Positions 27,065 to 35,670 of a stretch of DNA of 64,000 nt are shown one piece after another. Origin of the DNA: JAPPHA01 sp965220985 (lineage in GTDB: Bacteria > Pseudomonadota > Alphaproteobacteria > Rhodobacterales > Rhodobacteraceae). A program made the position numbers and the translations under genes. The stretch lies in the NCBI GenBank assembly GCA_965220985.1, contig OZ244854.1, positions 1,054,001 through 1,118,000 of the forward strand. The letters are read 5' to 3'. The notes beneath the pieces were generated by a model. It saw only the letters and a program-made list of their open reading frames with translations, made no database searches and was not told the DNA's origin. Every line of letters starts with the position of its first letter. Positions within the stretch are counted from its first letter, which is position 1.

Positions 27065-27771
27065 GACGCGACACCGAAATACGCTGCTGTGATCTCCGCT
27101 TGCTCGACGTTGTCGGTTCTTGCCTCCAGGGAGACCCGACCTTCCTGCAGGCAATAGACCCGTGAACAGACCGCAAGTGCCCGCGTGATGTCCTGTTCAA
27201 CGATCATTGCGGTCATGCCTTCCCCGAGGATTCCCGGCAAGGCACGATAGATCGTCTCGATGATGACCGGAGCGAGGCCGAGGCTGATTTCGTCGAGCAG
27301 GATGAGATCGGGATTGGCAATCAGCGCCCGACCGATGGCGGCCATTTGCTGCTGACCGCCCGACAACGAGGTGGACACCTGGTGCCGCCGTTCCTTCAGA
27401 ACCGGAAACAGCTGGTAGACCGCATCCAGATTCCAAGGCCCGTTCTGGCCGAAACGCCCGCCAAGACGAAGATTCTCCTCGACAGAGAGCGACGGAAACA
27501 GTTGCCTCCCCTCCGGAACAAGCGCGATTCCAAGACGCGCGATCTGGTCAGCGCGGAGCGCGCCGATTTGTCTGCCGCGATAGAGGATCTGATCGGGGCG
27601 GTTTCGGACCATTCCCGAGATCGAGCGCATCAAGGTGGTCTTGCCGGCTCCGTTGGCGCCAATGATCGCCACCGCCTCGCCTTCGGAAACCTCCATGTCG
27701 ACGCCGAAGAGAGCATGAAAGTCGCCGTAGTGGGCATCGAGGCCGCTTAGTTTGAGAAATGCCTCAGGCAT
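27061..27771 (-). CDS. livF: Liv-type ABC transporter ATPase LivF
   Basis: ATP-binding subunit, 236 residues. Walker A GANGAGKTT, signature LSGGQQQMAAIGRAL and Walker B LILLDEISLGLAP are all intact. ATG 27771 overlaps the livG stop by 8 bases. Confidence 0.94.
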   Translation of the reverse strand: MPEAFLKLSGLDAHYGDFHALFGVDMEVSEGEAVAIIGANGAGKTTLMRSISGMVRNRPDQILYRGRQIGALRADQIARLGIALVPEGRQLFPSLSVEENLRLGGRFGQNGPWNLDAVYQLFPVLKERRHQVSTSLSGGQQQMAAIGRALIANPDLILLDEISLGLAPVIIETIYRALPGILGEGMTAMIVEQDITRALAVCSRVYCLQEGRVSLEARTDNVEQAEITAAYFGVAS

Positions 27772-28495
27772 CCGCTGGAATCCCGAGGTAGATTTCCCGG
27801 ACCTCCTTGCTGTCCATGATCGGCTTCGGGCTACCATCGGCAACGATCTTGCCGAAGTCGATCACGATGAGGCGTTCCACGACCGCGATCAGCGCGTGAA
27901 CCACGTGTTCGATCCACAAGATGGTCGTGCCGGAGGCATGAATCCGGCGGATGGTGGCAACAAGCGACTGGCACTCCGCTTCGGTCAAGCCGCCCGCGAT
28001 TTCATCGAGCAGGAGCAGCCGAGGTCTGGCAGCCAGCGCGCGGGCGAGTTCGAGCCGCTTTCTTTCGAGCAAGGTCAGCGTGCCGGCCCGCTGGTTGGCC
28101 TTTGCAAGCAAGCCGGTCTCGTCAAGAACCATGAGCGCCTGGTTGCGCGCATCCCCGTCAGAAAGCCCCGCGCCGTGGGTTGCGCCAACGAGTGCATTCT
28201 CGAAGACCGTCATTCCGCCGAACGGCTGGGGGATCTGAAATGAACGCGCGATGCCCAACCGGCATCGTTCCGCAGCGGCTGTCTCGGTGATGTCGTCTCC
28301 GCCAAAGCTGATCCGGCCCGAGTCGGGCCGGATCACACCAGTGATCAGGTTGAACAGCGACGTTTTTCCGGCGCCGTTCGGTCCGATGATGCCAAGCGCT
28401 TCGCCGGCCGGAACGTCGAAGCTCGTTTCGTCGGAAACCACGACGGCACCGAAGGATTTCCTCAATGCCGAAACCGAGAACAGCGCCGACATCAT
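27764..28495 (-). CDS. livG: Liv-type ABC transporter ATPase LivG
   Basis: ATP-binding subunit, 243 residues. Walker A GPNGAGKTS and Walker B LLLLDEIAGGL are visible. The signature region reads LTLLERKRLELARAL, a LivG-like variant of LSGGQ (typically LSYGQQRRLEIARAL). ATG 28495 (or 28492) has AAAGG upstream. It follows the binding-protein gene by 13 bases. Confidence 0.92.
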   Translation of the reverse strand: MMSALFSVSALRKSFGAVVVSDETSFDVPAGEALGIIGPNGAGKTSLFNLITGVIRPDSGRISFGGDDITETAAAERCRLGIARSFQIPQPFGGMTVFENALVGATHGAGLSDGDARNQALMVLDETGLLAKANQRAGTLTLLERKRLELARALAARPRLLLLDEIAGGLTEAECQSLVATIRRIHASGTTILWIEHVVHALIAVVERLIVIDFGKIVADGSPKPIMDSKEVREIYLGIPADA

Positions 28496-28508
28496 CTGAA
28501 CCTTTCGT

Positions 28509-29780
28509 TCAGCTCAGCAGCTTGAGCGAACCGCCGAGCGGGATCTGCGGCGCGAAAGTGTTGGTCGTCACCACAAGTTCGAAGCCGTCGCCTTGTTTTT
28601 GCCACTGCCCGGCAACCAAGGGAGTCTTGGTCACGTTCGGGACGGGACCCTGGGACCAGTCGACATCGCCGACGATCGTCGAGACCGACGTCGTTCTGAT
28701 CGCCTCGAGGTTCGCATCGGGGTCCTCAAGATCCGCGGACCTGCCGATGACGTCTGCCACGACTTCGAACAGCGCGTGCTTGAAGCCGATCGGCTGGGTC
28801 CACGGTCGACCGGTCGCGTTCGAGTAGCCGTCGGCCAGCGACCTTGCGCTGTCTCCGGTCAAGGAAGAGTTGAACGGGTGCGATGGGGTCCACCAGATCT
28901 CGGAGGTCAGGCCGTCACCGCGGTCGCCAAGAGACTCGATGACCGAGGGAAACAGCAGCGCCTTGCCGATGGTGACCACCTTCGGCCGAAAGTCCTGCTG
29001 CGCGGCCTGCGACCAGAAGGTGGCAAAGTCCGGCGGAATCATGTTTCCGGTGACGATTTCGCAACCCGCATCTTTGAAGGCGGCAATGTAGTTGGAGAAA
29101 TCGTCATTGAGCGGCTGGTACCTGCCGGGATCGCTCAGCGTGAAACCGCTCTCTGCGAGCGGCTTGGGAAAACCGAGTTCGGGATGTCCCCACGCGTTCC
29201 CGTCGGCGTCGTTCGGAAAGAGACCCGCGACCGTTTTTGCCGCACCGGAGTTCTCCCACAGATCGAGGAAGTTGCCGATGACGTCCTCGAGACCCCAGAA
29301 GAAGTGGTAGGTGTACTGGAAGCCCTCGGCGGGATTGCCGTTGCGACCGAAGAAGTACGGCTGCCACGGGCAGTCGGTCGTGATGCAGGGGACCTCGTTG
29401 ATCTCGGCCTGATCCGCGACCGGGTTGGTCGTGTCCGGCGTCGATGCCGCCACGATCAGGTCGACCTCTTCGCCGAGAATGAGATCGGCGGCAACTTCTG
29501 CTGCCCTGTTCGGATTTGACTGGCTGTCCCTCGAAATGATTTCCACGCCGTAGGTCTTGCCGTTGTTCTCGATCCCGCCGGAAAACGCCGCCTCGATTCC
29601 CTGAAGGACGAATTCGTCGGCTTCGGCGAATCCCGCCAACGGACCGGTCCGCGGGCTGACGTGACCGACGCGGATGGTCGGATTGGCGGCATAGGCTCGT
29701 CCTGAGGCAAGCAGTGCCGGTGCCGCGAGTGTTGCGGCCATTCCGCCAAGAAGCTGGCGTCGTGTTGCGTGTTTGTTCAT
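28509..29780 (-). CDS. Liv-type ABC transporter substrate-binding protein (Tat signal)
   Basis: Periplasmic type-I binding protein (Peripla_BP_6 type), 423 residues. The N-terminus MNKHATRRQLLGGMAATLAA has a twin-arginine motif and a hydrophobic core ending near AYAANP, pointing to Tat export. ATG 29780 has GGGAGGA upstream. It leads livGFHM and follows the cyclase-cupin-SDR enzymes, so it probably captures their substrate. Confidence 0.9.
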   Translation of the reverse strand: MNKHATRRQLLGGMAATLAAPALLASGRAYAANPTIRVGHVSPRTGPLAGFAEADEFVLQGIEAAFSGGIENNGKTYGVEIISRDSQSNPNRAAEVAADLILGEEVDLIVAASTPDTTNPVADQAEINEVPCITTDCPWQPYFFGRNGNPAEGFQYTYHFFWGLEDVIGNFLDLWENSGAAKTVAGLFPNDADGNAWGHPELGFPKPLAESGFTLSDPGRYQPLNDDFSNYIAAFKDAGCEIVTGNMIPPDFATFWSQAAQQDFRPKVVTIGKALLFPSVIESLGDRGDGLTSEIWWTPSHPFNSSLTGDSARSLADGYSNATGRPWTQPIGFKHALFEVVADVIGRSADLEDPDANLEAIRTTSVSTIVGDVDWSQGPVPNVTKTPLVAGQWQKQGDGFELVVTTNTFAPQIPLGGSLKLLS

Positions 29781-29816
29781 GATCGTTCCTCCCTTGTGTC
29801 GGTTTTTGTTCATGCA

Positions 29817-30020
29817 TCAAGCATGGCATTCATCGTCGTGAGATGGTCTGTTCAATCTCATGGGCCAGAGGCTCTCCGCGGTCCTGTCGCATGCGCTGTC
29901 ACGCACCTCGGGCGATGAATCCATCACCTTCAACCCGTGGCCGACTGAAGCGAGGGCAAGCGCGATACCGTGGCCCATCAGACCAGCGCCCATCACCGCA
30001 ATGCGCCGTTCCTGCGTCAT
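29817..30020 (-). pseudogene. N-terminal remnant of a 3-hydroxyacyl-CoA dehydrogenase
   Basis: 67 residues whose first 45 match the NAD-binding start of 3-hydroxyacyl-CoA dehydrogenases (RRIAVMGAGLMGHGIALALA, a GxGxxG Rossmann loop, then KVMDSSPEVRDSA). Full proteins have about 280 or more residues; this frame loses similarity near residue 50 and stops. No continuation is seen in other frames before the binding-protein gene at 29780. It starts 3 bases after the SDR stop, as an operon gene would, so the loss looks like a deletion inside a once functional member. Confidence 0.75.
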
Positions 30021-30023
30021 TGT

Positions 30024-30809
30024 TCAGCCAGCCGTGTATCCACCATCCGCGTAGAGAATGTGGCCCGTGTAGAAATCCGATGCCCGCGAACACAAGAAGA
30101 GAAGCGGGCCGGCGAGATCGTCGGGTTCGCCCAGCCTGCCTTTCGGCACGCGCGTGAGGAATCCTTCACGCACCTTCTTCGCTTCTTCGGTGTCTTCGAA
30201 CATCCACGCCGTGAGCGGCGAACGAAACACGGTCGGGGCGATTGCGTTGACAGTGATTCCGCTCGATCCGAGCTCGCAGCCAAGCGCCTTGGTCATGCCG
30301 TCGACAGCCGCCTTCGATGAACAGTAGGCCGTGTACCCCGCTGGGTGACCCAAGAGGCCTCTTGCCGACGACATCAGGACGATCTTTCCGCCGCCGCCCT
30401 GGGATTTCATCTGCCTGGTGGCGGCTCGCGCGATCAGCCAGCTCTGGGTGACATTGGCATCGATGATATCGTTGAAGGTCTCAACCGGCATGTCGTCGAT
30501 TTTCGCGACCTTGTTCATCCCGGACGCCACGACGAGAATGTCGAGCTGATCGAAAGCGGCAACGGTTTCCTCGACGAGACGCGCGCAGGCGTCCTCGGAC
30601 TCGGGCCGCCCATTCAACTCCACGGCGGGCCCTGGGCATGATGCCGCCACTTCAGCAATGGCGGCCGCGTTTCCGCCCGCGAGCGCGACTCTGCATCCTG
30701 CTGCCGAGAGGCACCTTGACGCCAGAGCCCCAAACGCGCCTGATGCGCCGGTGATCAAGGCAACCTTTCCGGTGATGTCGAAAAGCGCGTAAGGCGTTTG
30801 AGATTCCAT
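30024..30809 (-). CDS. Short-chain dehydrogenase/reductase
   Basis: 261-residue classical SDR. Cofactor motif TGASGAFG at residues 20-27, catalytic Ser147/148, Tyr162 and Lys166 (YCSSK). NAD(P)-dependent oxidation or reduction of an alcohol/ketone. ATG 30809 overlaps the cupin stop. Substrate unknown; it is part of the cyclase-cupin-SDR set. Confidence 0.92.
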   Translation of the reverse strand: MESQTPYALFDITGKVALITGASGAFGALASRCLSAAGCRVALAGGNAAAIAEVAASCPGPAVELNGRPESEDACARLVEETVAAFDQLDILVVASGMNKVAKIDDMPVETFNDIIDANVTQSWLIARAATRQMKSQGGGGKIVLMSSARGLLGHPAGYTAYCSSKAAVDGMTKALGCELGSSGITVNAIAPTVFRSPLTAWMFEDTEEAKKVREGFLTRVPKGRLGEPDDLAGPLLFLCSRASDFYTGHILYADGGYTAG

Positions 30810-31168
30810 CACGATGCCTCCGGTCTCTTGCCGCCCGGGTACGGCATCACGACCAGCATCCTGCAGACATTGTTCGAGCGATTCTCGATCAGTCGAACCT
30901 CGTCGGGGGCGATCGTGCAGCTATCCATCGCACCAAGCACTGTCTCTTGCCCGTCGATGATGACGGTCATTTCGCCCTCGAGCACGATGTAGACCTTTTC
31001 GAACGGGGTGCTGTCGGGGCCAGCGCCGCCGCCGGGCAAGAACTGGGACAGACCGACCCACTGGTTCTCGGGTCCGCCGTCTTCGAAACCCTGCAGGCGC
31101 AATCCGAAGACGTGCCGATGATTGGGGGCTTCGTAGGACTTCGCATCCTCGAACCTCCTGACCCGCAT
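30809..31168 (-). CDS. Small cupin-domain protein
   Basis: 119 residues forming one cupin barrel, with VYIVLEGEMTVIIDG as the core strand-turn block. The usual HxH of cupin motif 1 is absent (the segment reads GPDSTPFEK), so a normal metal site is unlikely; it may be a binding or regulatory protein or an atypical isomerase. ATG 31168 overlaps the cyclase stop by one base (TGATG), and it overlaps SDR in the same way. Confidence 0.8.
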   Translation of the reverse strand: MRVRRFEDAKSYEAPNHRHVFGLRLQGFEDGGPENQWVGLSQFLPGGGAGPDSTPFEKVYIVLEGEMTVIIDGQETVLGAMDSCTIAPDEVRLIENRSNNVCRMLVVMPYPGGKRPEAS

Positions 31169-32007
31169 CAGAACTCGTCCCCGGGTTCGATCCGATAGTT
31201 TTGGCCCTTGTCGAGAATCGCGACGAGCCGGATGATGCATCCATCGCCCCGATCCCAGTTCCACGGGAAAAAGGCGAAAGTGCATCTCTTTCCGGTCACC
31301 GCGTCAAGGTCTCCCCCGACATTTTCGATACCGAGAATTCCGTTCGGAAACAGCATGTTGTGGACCGGTTCCCAATCGGGAAAGTCCGCTTTCCAGTCGT
31401 TGCCGCCCGACCATTCCCGATACTCCGCTTCCAGGTGCGGGAGGATCGGTCCGTTTCGCTGCGGCCCAAGCGCGGTGGCCAGCGGATGGTCGTTTGCCTG
31501 GGTGTCGTGACCGACAACCTTGATCCCTTTTTCGATCATCCAGTCGGCTGCAGACGGAACCAGTCCCGGGCAGTACGGGAAATAGTCGCCATCGTCGTAC
31601 CTGTGGTGCCAGCCGGTGTTGATGATCAGAACGTCGTTCTTGCGAATCGCGTGACCGCAGGCCTTCTCGAGATCATCGCCGGTGATCGACTCCCATTTCT
31701 CCTTGGGGATCGAGACGACGATTCCGGAGCCGAAGAAGTGCGGGAGCGGGACTTCGTCGATGAAGGGCGTGCCCTGGACCACGTGGGCCGGGGCATCGAT
31801 GTGGGTCGTGACATGCATTGTCGTCGTGATGGTCTGGGACAGCACGCCCGACTTGGCCATGTAGTGCTTTCGTTCGATCAGGACATCGCGGAAATACGGC
31901 CAGTTCGGGCACTGGAACCCGTAGCGATGGCTGAGATTGTAGAACTCGAGCCCCATATCATTGTTGGTGTTTTCCTGAAATTCCACCCCGCGGATCGTTG
32001 CAGTCAT
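31168..32007 (-). CDS. Cyclase-family metal-dependent hydrolase (kynurenine-formamidase-like)
   Basis: 279 residues of the putative cyclase/KynB family. The metal motif HxxTHxDxPxH is complete: H65, T68, H69, D71, P73, H75. Members hydrolyse amide or lactam bonds, for example N-formylkynurenine or isatin. GGGGAGGCGG precedes ATG 32007. First gene of the minus-strand operon with cupin, SDR and the Liv transporter. The substrate cannot be named. Confidence 0.88.
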   Translation of the reverse strand: MTATIRGVEFQENTNNDMGLEFYNLSHRYGFQCPNWPYFRDVLIERKHYMAKSGVLSQTITTTMHVTTHIDAPAHVVQGTPFIDEVPLPHFFGSGIVVSIPKEKWESITGDDLEKACGHAIRKNDVLIINTGWHHRYDDGDYFPYCPGLVPSAADWMIEKGIKVVGHDTQANDHPLATALGPQRNGPILPHLEAEYREWSGGNDWKADFPDWEPVHNMLFPNGILGIENVGGDLDAVTGKRCTFAFFPWNWDRGDGCIIRLVAILDKGQNYRIEPGDEF

Positions 32008-32039
32008 GACCGCCTCCCCAGTCTCGTGCCAAATGTCCC

Positions 32040-32067
32040 GTATCATGATACACTTGTATCACGATGC
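32040..32067. promoter_or_regulatory. Likely IclR operator: tandem GTATCAYGAT repeats
   Basis: GTATCATGATAC (containing the perfect palindrome TATCATGATA) is followed 16 bases on by GTATCACGATGC. It lies between the divergent cyclase operon and the iclR-type gene, the usual place for a local IclR regulator to act. Regulator assignment is inferred from position. Confidence 0.5.
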
Positions 32068-32161
32068 AGTCAATTGTTGAGTTCGCGGCAACCGAGTGCT
32101 ATGCGCAGACCGGGCCGGATCCTTCAAGATCCGGTGCGACAGACGATTCCTGCGAGCGAAA

Positions 32162-32911
32162 ATGGCCGAAGACCGAAAGATGCAAGGAGTGCAAGTGATC
32201 TCGCGGGCAGCCGATATCCTTCGGATTCTCGGGCGGGACGACGAGGGCAAGAGCCTCGCGCGAATCGCAAACCGCGTCGGCCTGCCCCGCTCCACGGTTC
32301 AGAGAATCATCGGCGCCCTGTCAGCGGAGGGGCTTGTCGCGCCCGAAAGCGAAAATGGCGGATATCGGCTTGGCCCGGAGATCCAGAGGCTCGCAAACGC
32401 GTCGCGAAGCGGACTGCGCGATCGCATGAAGATGGCCATGAGGATGATTTCGAAAGAGACCGGAGAGACGGTCGATCTCGCGATCCTGAAGGGGAACAGC
32501 ATGCTGTTCATCGATCAGGTCGTCGGCACCCATCGTTTGCGCGCGGTCTCGAGCATCGGCGAGAACTTTCCCCTGACCGACACCGCAAACGGCAAGGCGG
32601 CGCTTGCGTGTCTCGACCCGGAACATGCGCTCGAGTTGATCACCGAAGAGATTGACGAGGAAGAGCCGATGTCACCATGCATTACCAAGGTCCTCAACGA
32701 CATCGAGACGGCGCGCTCGTCGGGAATTGCATTCGACGAGAATGAGCACACGGAAGGAATCTGTGCGCTCGGAATCGCGTTGCCGGACGAACATGGTGAC
32801 GTTTTGGCCCTGTCAGTTCCGATCCCCCAGAGCCGCTACTTTCGGATCAAGGACGAACTGACAAACACCTTGGCTTCGTGGAAAAACAGGCTTGCCGAGG
32901 GACAATCCTGA
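32162..32911 (+). CDS. IclR-family transcriptional regulator
   Basis: 249 residues with an N-terminal winged HTH (SLARIANRVGLPRSTVQRIIGALSAEG region) and a C-terminal IclR effector domain. ATG 32162 chosen, with a short GAG-type ribosome site; the frame is open upstream. Divergent from the cyclase/Liv operon. Confidence 0.92.
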   Translation: MAEDRKMQGVQVISRAADILRILGRDDEGKSLARIANRVGLPRSTVQRIIGALSAEGLVAPESENGGYRLGPEIQRLANASRSGLRDRMKMAMRMISKETGETVDLAILKGNSMLFIDQVVGTHRLRAVSSIGENFPLTDTANGKAALACLDPEHALELITEEIDEEEPMSPCITKVLNDIETARSSGIAFDENEHTEGICALGIALPDEHGDVLALSVPIPQSRYFRIKDELTNTLASWKNRLAEGQS

Positions 32912-33128
32912 CCCAGTGATCGATGGGTGACGATGCGGCCGCGACCGCTGTCCCGTCCGTGCCAGCGCAAGATCGGGTCTCGTCAGGACGGCGTCACGGC
33001 ATCGCCTCGTCATCTGATCCAAAGGGAACAAACAGGCATCGGGTTGAATCATTGTCGGTTTTGGGCGACGATGACCTGCTTGCACTGCCTTCATGGCAGT
33101 GGTCTGAACTCGGGAGGAGCATTCGGAC

Positions 33129-34736
33129 ATGCAGAGATTCTTTGTTTTTTTGGTTTCCGTCCTGCTGAGCGTCGTGTCGCTTGTCGCTCTGGTCTGGACT
33201 CAGTGGGCGCTGGTCCCCTTGGCATTCTTTGGCGCATTTGCGGCTCTTGGCCTGCACGATTTCGTCCAGACCAAGCACGCGATCCTGCGGAACTATCCCG
33301 TCATCGGGCACATGCGTTTTCTGTTCGAGGGCATACGTCCGGAGATCCGCCAGTACCTGATCGAAAGCGACGAGGACGAAGAGCCGTTCTCGCGCGAAGA
33401 GCGTTCGCTGATCTACCAGCGCGCCAAGGGCGACGAAGACAAGCGGCCATTCGGAACCCGCGCGCGGGTCTACGACTCGGGATACGAGTGGATCACGCAC
33501 TCCGTGGTACCAAAGCAGATCGCCGATCACGACTTTCGCGTCACCGTCGGAGGGCCTGACTGCAGCATTCCCTACGAGGCGTCGATCTACAACATCTCGG
33601 CGATGAGCTTCGGCTCGCTGTCCGCCAATGCGATCCTCGCGTTGAACACAGGTGCGCGGAAAGGCGGATTCGCCCACGATACCGGCGAGGGCGGGATCAG
33701 CCGCTACCACCGAGAGGGCGGCGGCGACCTGATCTGGGAGATCGGATCGGGCTATTTCGGCTGCCGGACCGAAGATGGCCGGTTCGATGCCGAGAAGTTC
33801 CGCGATCAGGCTGCCGACCCGCAGGTCAAGATGCTGGAGCTGAAGCTCAGCCAGGGCGCCAAGCCCGGCCATGGCGGCATGCTGCCGGCTGCGAAAATCT
33901 CGCCCGAAATCGCCGAGGCTCGCGGCATCCCGATGGGCGTCGACTGCATCTCGCCGGCCGCACATCCCGAGTTTTCGACCCCCATCGAGCTGATGGAGTT
34001 CATCGGGCGAATGCGCGAGCTCTCGAACGGCAAGCCTGTCGGGTTCAAGCTGTGCATCGGGCATCGGCGCGAATTCATGTGCATCGTCAAGGCCATGCTG
34101 GAAACCGAAATCGTCCCCGATTTCATCGTCGTCGACGGCAAGGAGGGCGGGACAGGCGCTGCTCCGCTGGAAGTGTCCAATCACATGGGCATGCCGTTGG
34201 TGGAAGGCCTGACCTTTGCCCACAACGCGCTTCGCGGTGCGGACCTTCGCGATCGCCTGACGATCGGCGCCTCTGGAAAGCTGGTCACGGCCTTCGATAT
34301 CGCAAAGGCGCTGGCGCTTGGCGCAAACTGGGCCAATTCGGCACGTGGTTTCATGTTTTCCGTCGGATGCATTCAGGCCCAGGCATGTCACACCAACGAG
34401 TGCCCGGTGGGCGTGGCGACACAGGACCCCACCCGCATGCGGGCCCTGGTGATACCGGACAAATCGGAGCGCGTTTACCGTTTTCATCAAAACACGCTCA
34501 AGGCGCTGGCCGACATGACCGGCGCGGCAGCTCTCGCGCACCCCGGCATGCTGTTGCCTCACCACCTGCTCATGCGCGAAGCGGACCGCGACATGGTGAC
34601 CGGTGAGGACGTCTACCCTTACATGCCGAGAGGTTTCCTGTTGCGAGACCCCGAACCGGACGAAACCGACCGGTACGACTATCGCATGCGCTGGGCGCGG
34701 TCGCGCGCCGAGAGTTTCGATCCGTTCGACGTGTAG
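33129..34736 (+). CDS. Membrane-anchored FMN-binding glutamate-synthase-like protein
   Basis: 535 residues. Two N-terminal membrane segments (about residues 5-25 and 27-47) precede a GltB-type FMN/TIM-barrel domain. It has EGGISRYHREGGGDLIWEIG, FIVVDGKEGGTGAAP and a 3Fe-4S cluster motif with Cys414, Cys420 and Cys425 in CIQAQACHTNECPVG. The amidotransferase domain of true glutamate synthase is absent, so ammonia channelling from glutamine is not expected. It follows the IclR gene by 217 bp and has GGGAGGA upstream. Function not known; many such stand-alone proteins are of uncertain role. Confidence 0.88.
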   Translation: MQRFFVFLVSVLLSVVSLVALVWTQWALVPLAFFGAFAALGLHDFVQTKHAILRNYPVIGHMRFLFEGIRPEIRQYLIESDEDEEPFSREERSLIYQRAKGDEDKRPFGTRARVYDSGYEWITHSVVPKQIADHDFRVTVGGPDCSIPYEASIYNISAMSFGSLSANAILALNTGARKGGFAHDTGEGGISRYHREGGGDLIWEIGSGYFGCRTEDGRFDAEKFRDQAADPQVKMLELKLSQGAKPGHGGMLPAAKISPEIAEARGIPMGVDCISPAAHPEFSTPIELMEFIGRMRELSNGKPVGFKLCIGHRREFMCIVKAMLETEIVPDFIVVDGKEGGTGAAPLEVSNHMGMPLVEGLTFAHNALRGADLRDRLTIGASGKLVTAFDIAKALALGANWANSARGFMFSVGCIQAQACHTNECPVGVATQDPTRMRALVIPDKSERVYRFHQNTLKALADMTGAAALAHPGMLLPHHLLMREADRDMVTGEDVYPYMPRGFLLRDPEPDETDRYDYRMRWARSRAESFDPFDV

Positions 34737-34902
34737 GTTTGCAAGGGCGATCACCCGTCGCCAACCAAGAGACATCGGGCTGGACTGCCGTCTTGGTTTC
34801 CCCCATCTCGCCACACCTCGACAATTCCGAGTGGCCTGAAAGATTGGAATTCTCGATGTCGCTGTAATCGGTGAAATTGCCTGCAGTCGAGCTGACAGGG
34901 AT

Positions 34903-35589
34903 TCACCTGCCGCGATTGCTGCCTTCAATGCGTCGTCGGATTTCGATCAGTGCCGACTCCGGGCTCGAGAGGACCGGAATTTCGGTCTGTTTCCGGACCT
35001 CTTCTGCGGCGCCGGCCATAGAAAACTGGGCAAGCAGGATGACGTCTGCATCTGCTATGGCAGAGGCGGTTTCCGCTATCAATTGGTCATGGCGATCGTG
35101 GTCGCCCGATCGTTTCGCATCCAGCGCTCCGTCGCAGAAATACGACGTGATCCGGGCGGCACTGCACCGCTCATGAGCGGCTTCCCGGAATTCCTCCTCC
35201 AACCCCGCAGCGGCCGGTGGGAAGGTGTAAATCATCGCCACGCGATCTCCGTTCGCGAATGCTTCGTCGAACATCGCTTCGTTCGGCTTCATCACGGGAA
35301 TGCCGGCCTCGCCGTTCGCTTGATCGATGGCTGAGCCGAACGCAGAACACGTGAACAGAATGCCGTCCGCCTTGGCATCTTCGGCATATCTGCTCAAATC
35401 GAGAATGCGCCTCGTGAGGTCGGCAGACAGCTCCCGATCCTTCGATCTGTCGATCGAGAGACCTTCGTCCAGGATCGTGATCGCCTCGGCCTCAGGCCAG
35501 AGCTTTTGTGCGGCATTTTCAATGGGATCGATTGCGATCCGCGTTGCGTGAACGAAAGCTACCCTGGGTTGTCGCGATTGGTCCGACAT
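34903..35589 (-). CDS. Asp/Glu-racemase-fold enzyme with a single catalytic cysteine
   Basis: 228 residues of the aspartate/glutamate/hydantoin racemase superfamily. The first catalytic Cys is present (Cys81 in FTCSAFG). At the position of the second Cys the protein reads ILLAQFSMAG (residues 184-193), with no Cys. A two-base racemase needs both, so a lyase, isomerase or decarboxylase role is more likely. It is the last gene of the tctCBA-dehydrogenase operon (81 bp after the dehydrogenase) and probably acts on the same imported acid. Confidence 0.8.
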   Translation of the reverse strand: MSDQSRQPRVAFVHATRIAIDPIENAAQKLWPEAEAITILDEGLSIDRSKDRELSADLTRRILDLSRYAEDAKADGILFTCSAFGSAIDQANGEAGIPVMKPNEAMFDEAFANGDRVAMIYTFPPAAAGLEEEFREAAHERCSAARITSYFCDGALDAKRSGDHDRHDQLIAETASAIADADVILLAQFSMAGAAEEVRKQTEIPVLSSPESALIEIRRRIEGSNRGR

Positions 35590-35670
35590 TGATCAATCTC
35601 GATTTCGGGGCGCGGTCGCATGCTGCGACACCGCAGGCTGACGTGGTCGATCCTGCCCAAGAATGACCAT

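Noticed and set aside
31201..32655. 484-codon plus-strand frame across the cyclase and IclR genes
   Set aside because: Runs antisense to a complete cyclase motif gene and then out of frame through IclR. No domain seen.
32994..34928. 644-codon minus-strand frame opposite the FMN glutamate-synthase-like gene
   Set aside because: The plus strand has the flavin and iron-sulfur motifs; the minus frame has no recognisable family sequence and no ribosome site.
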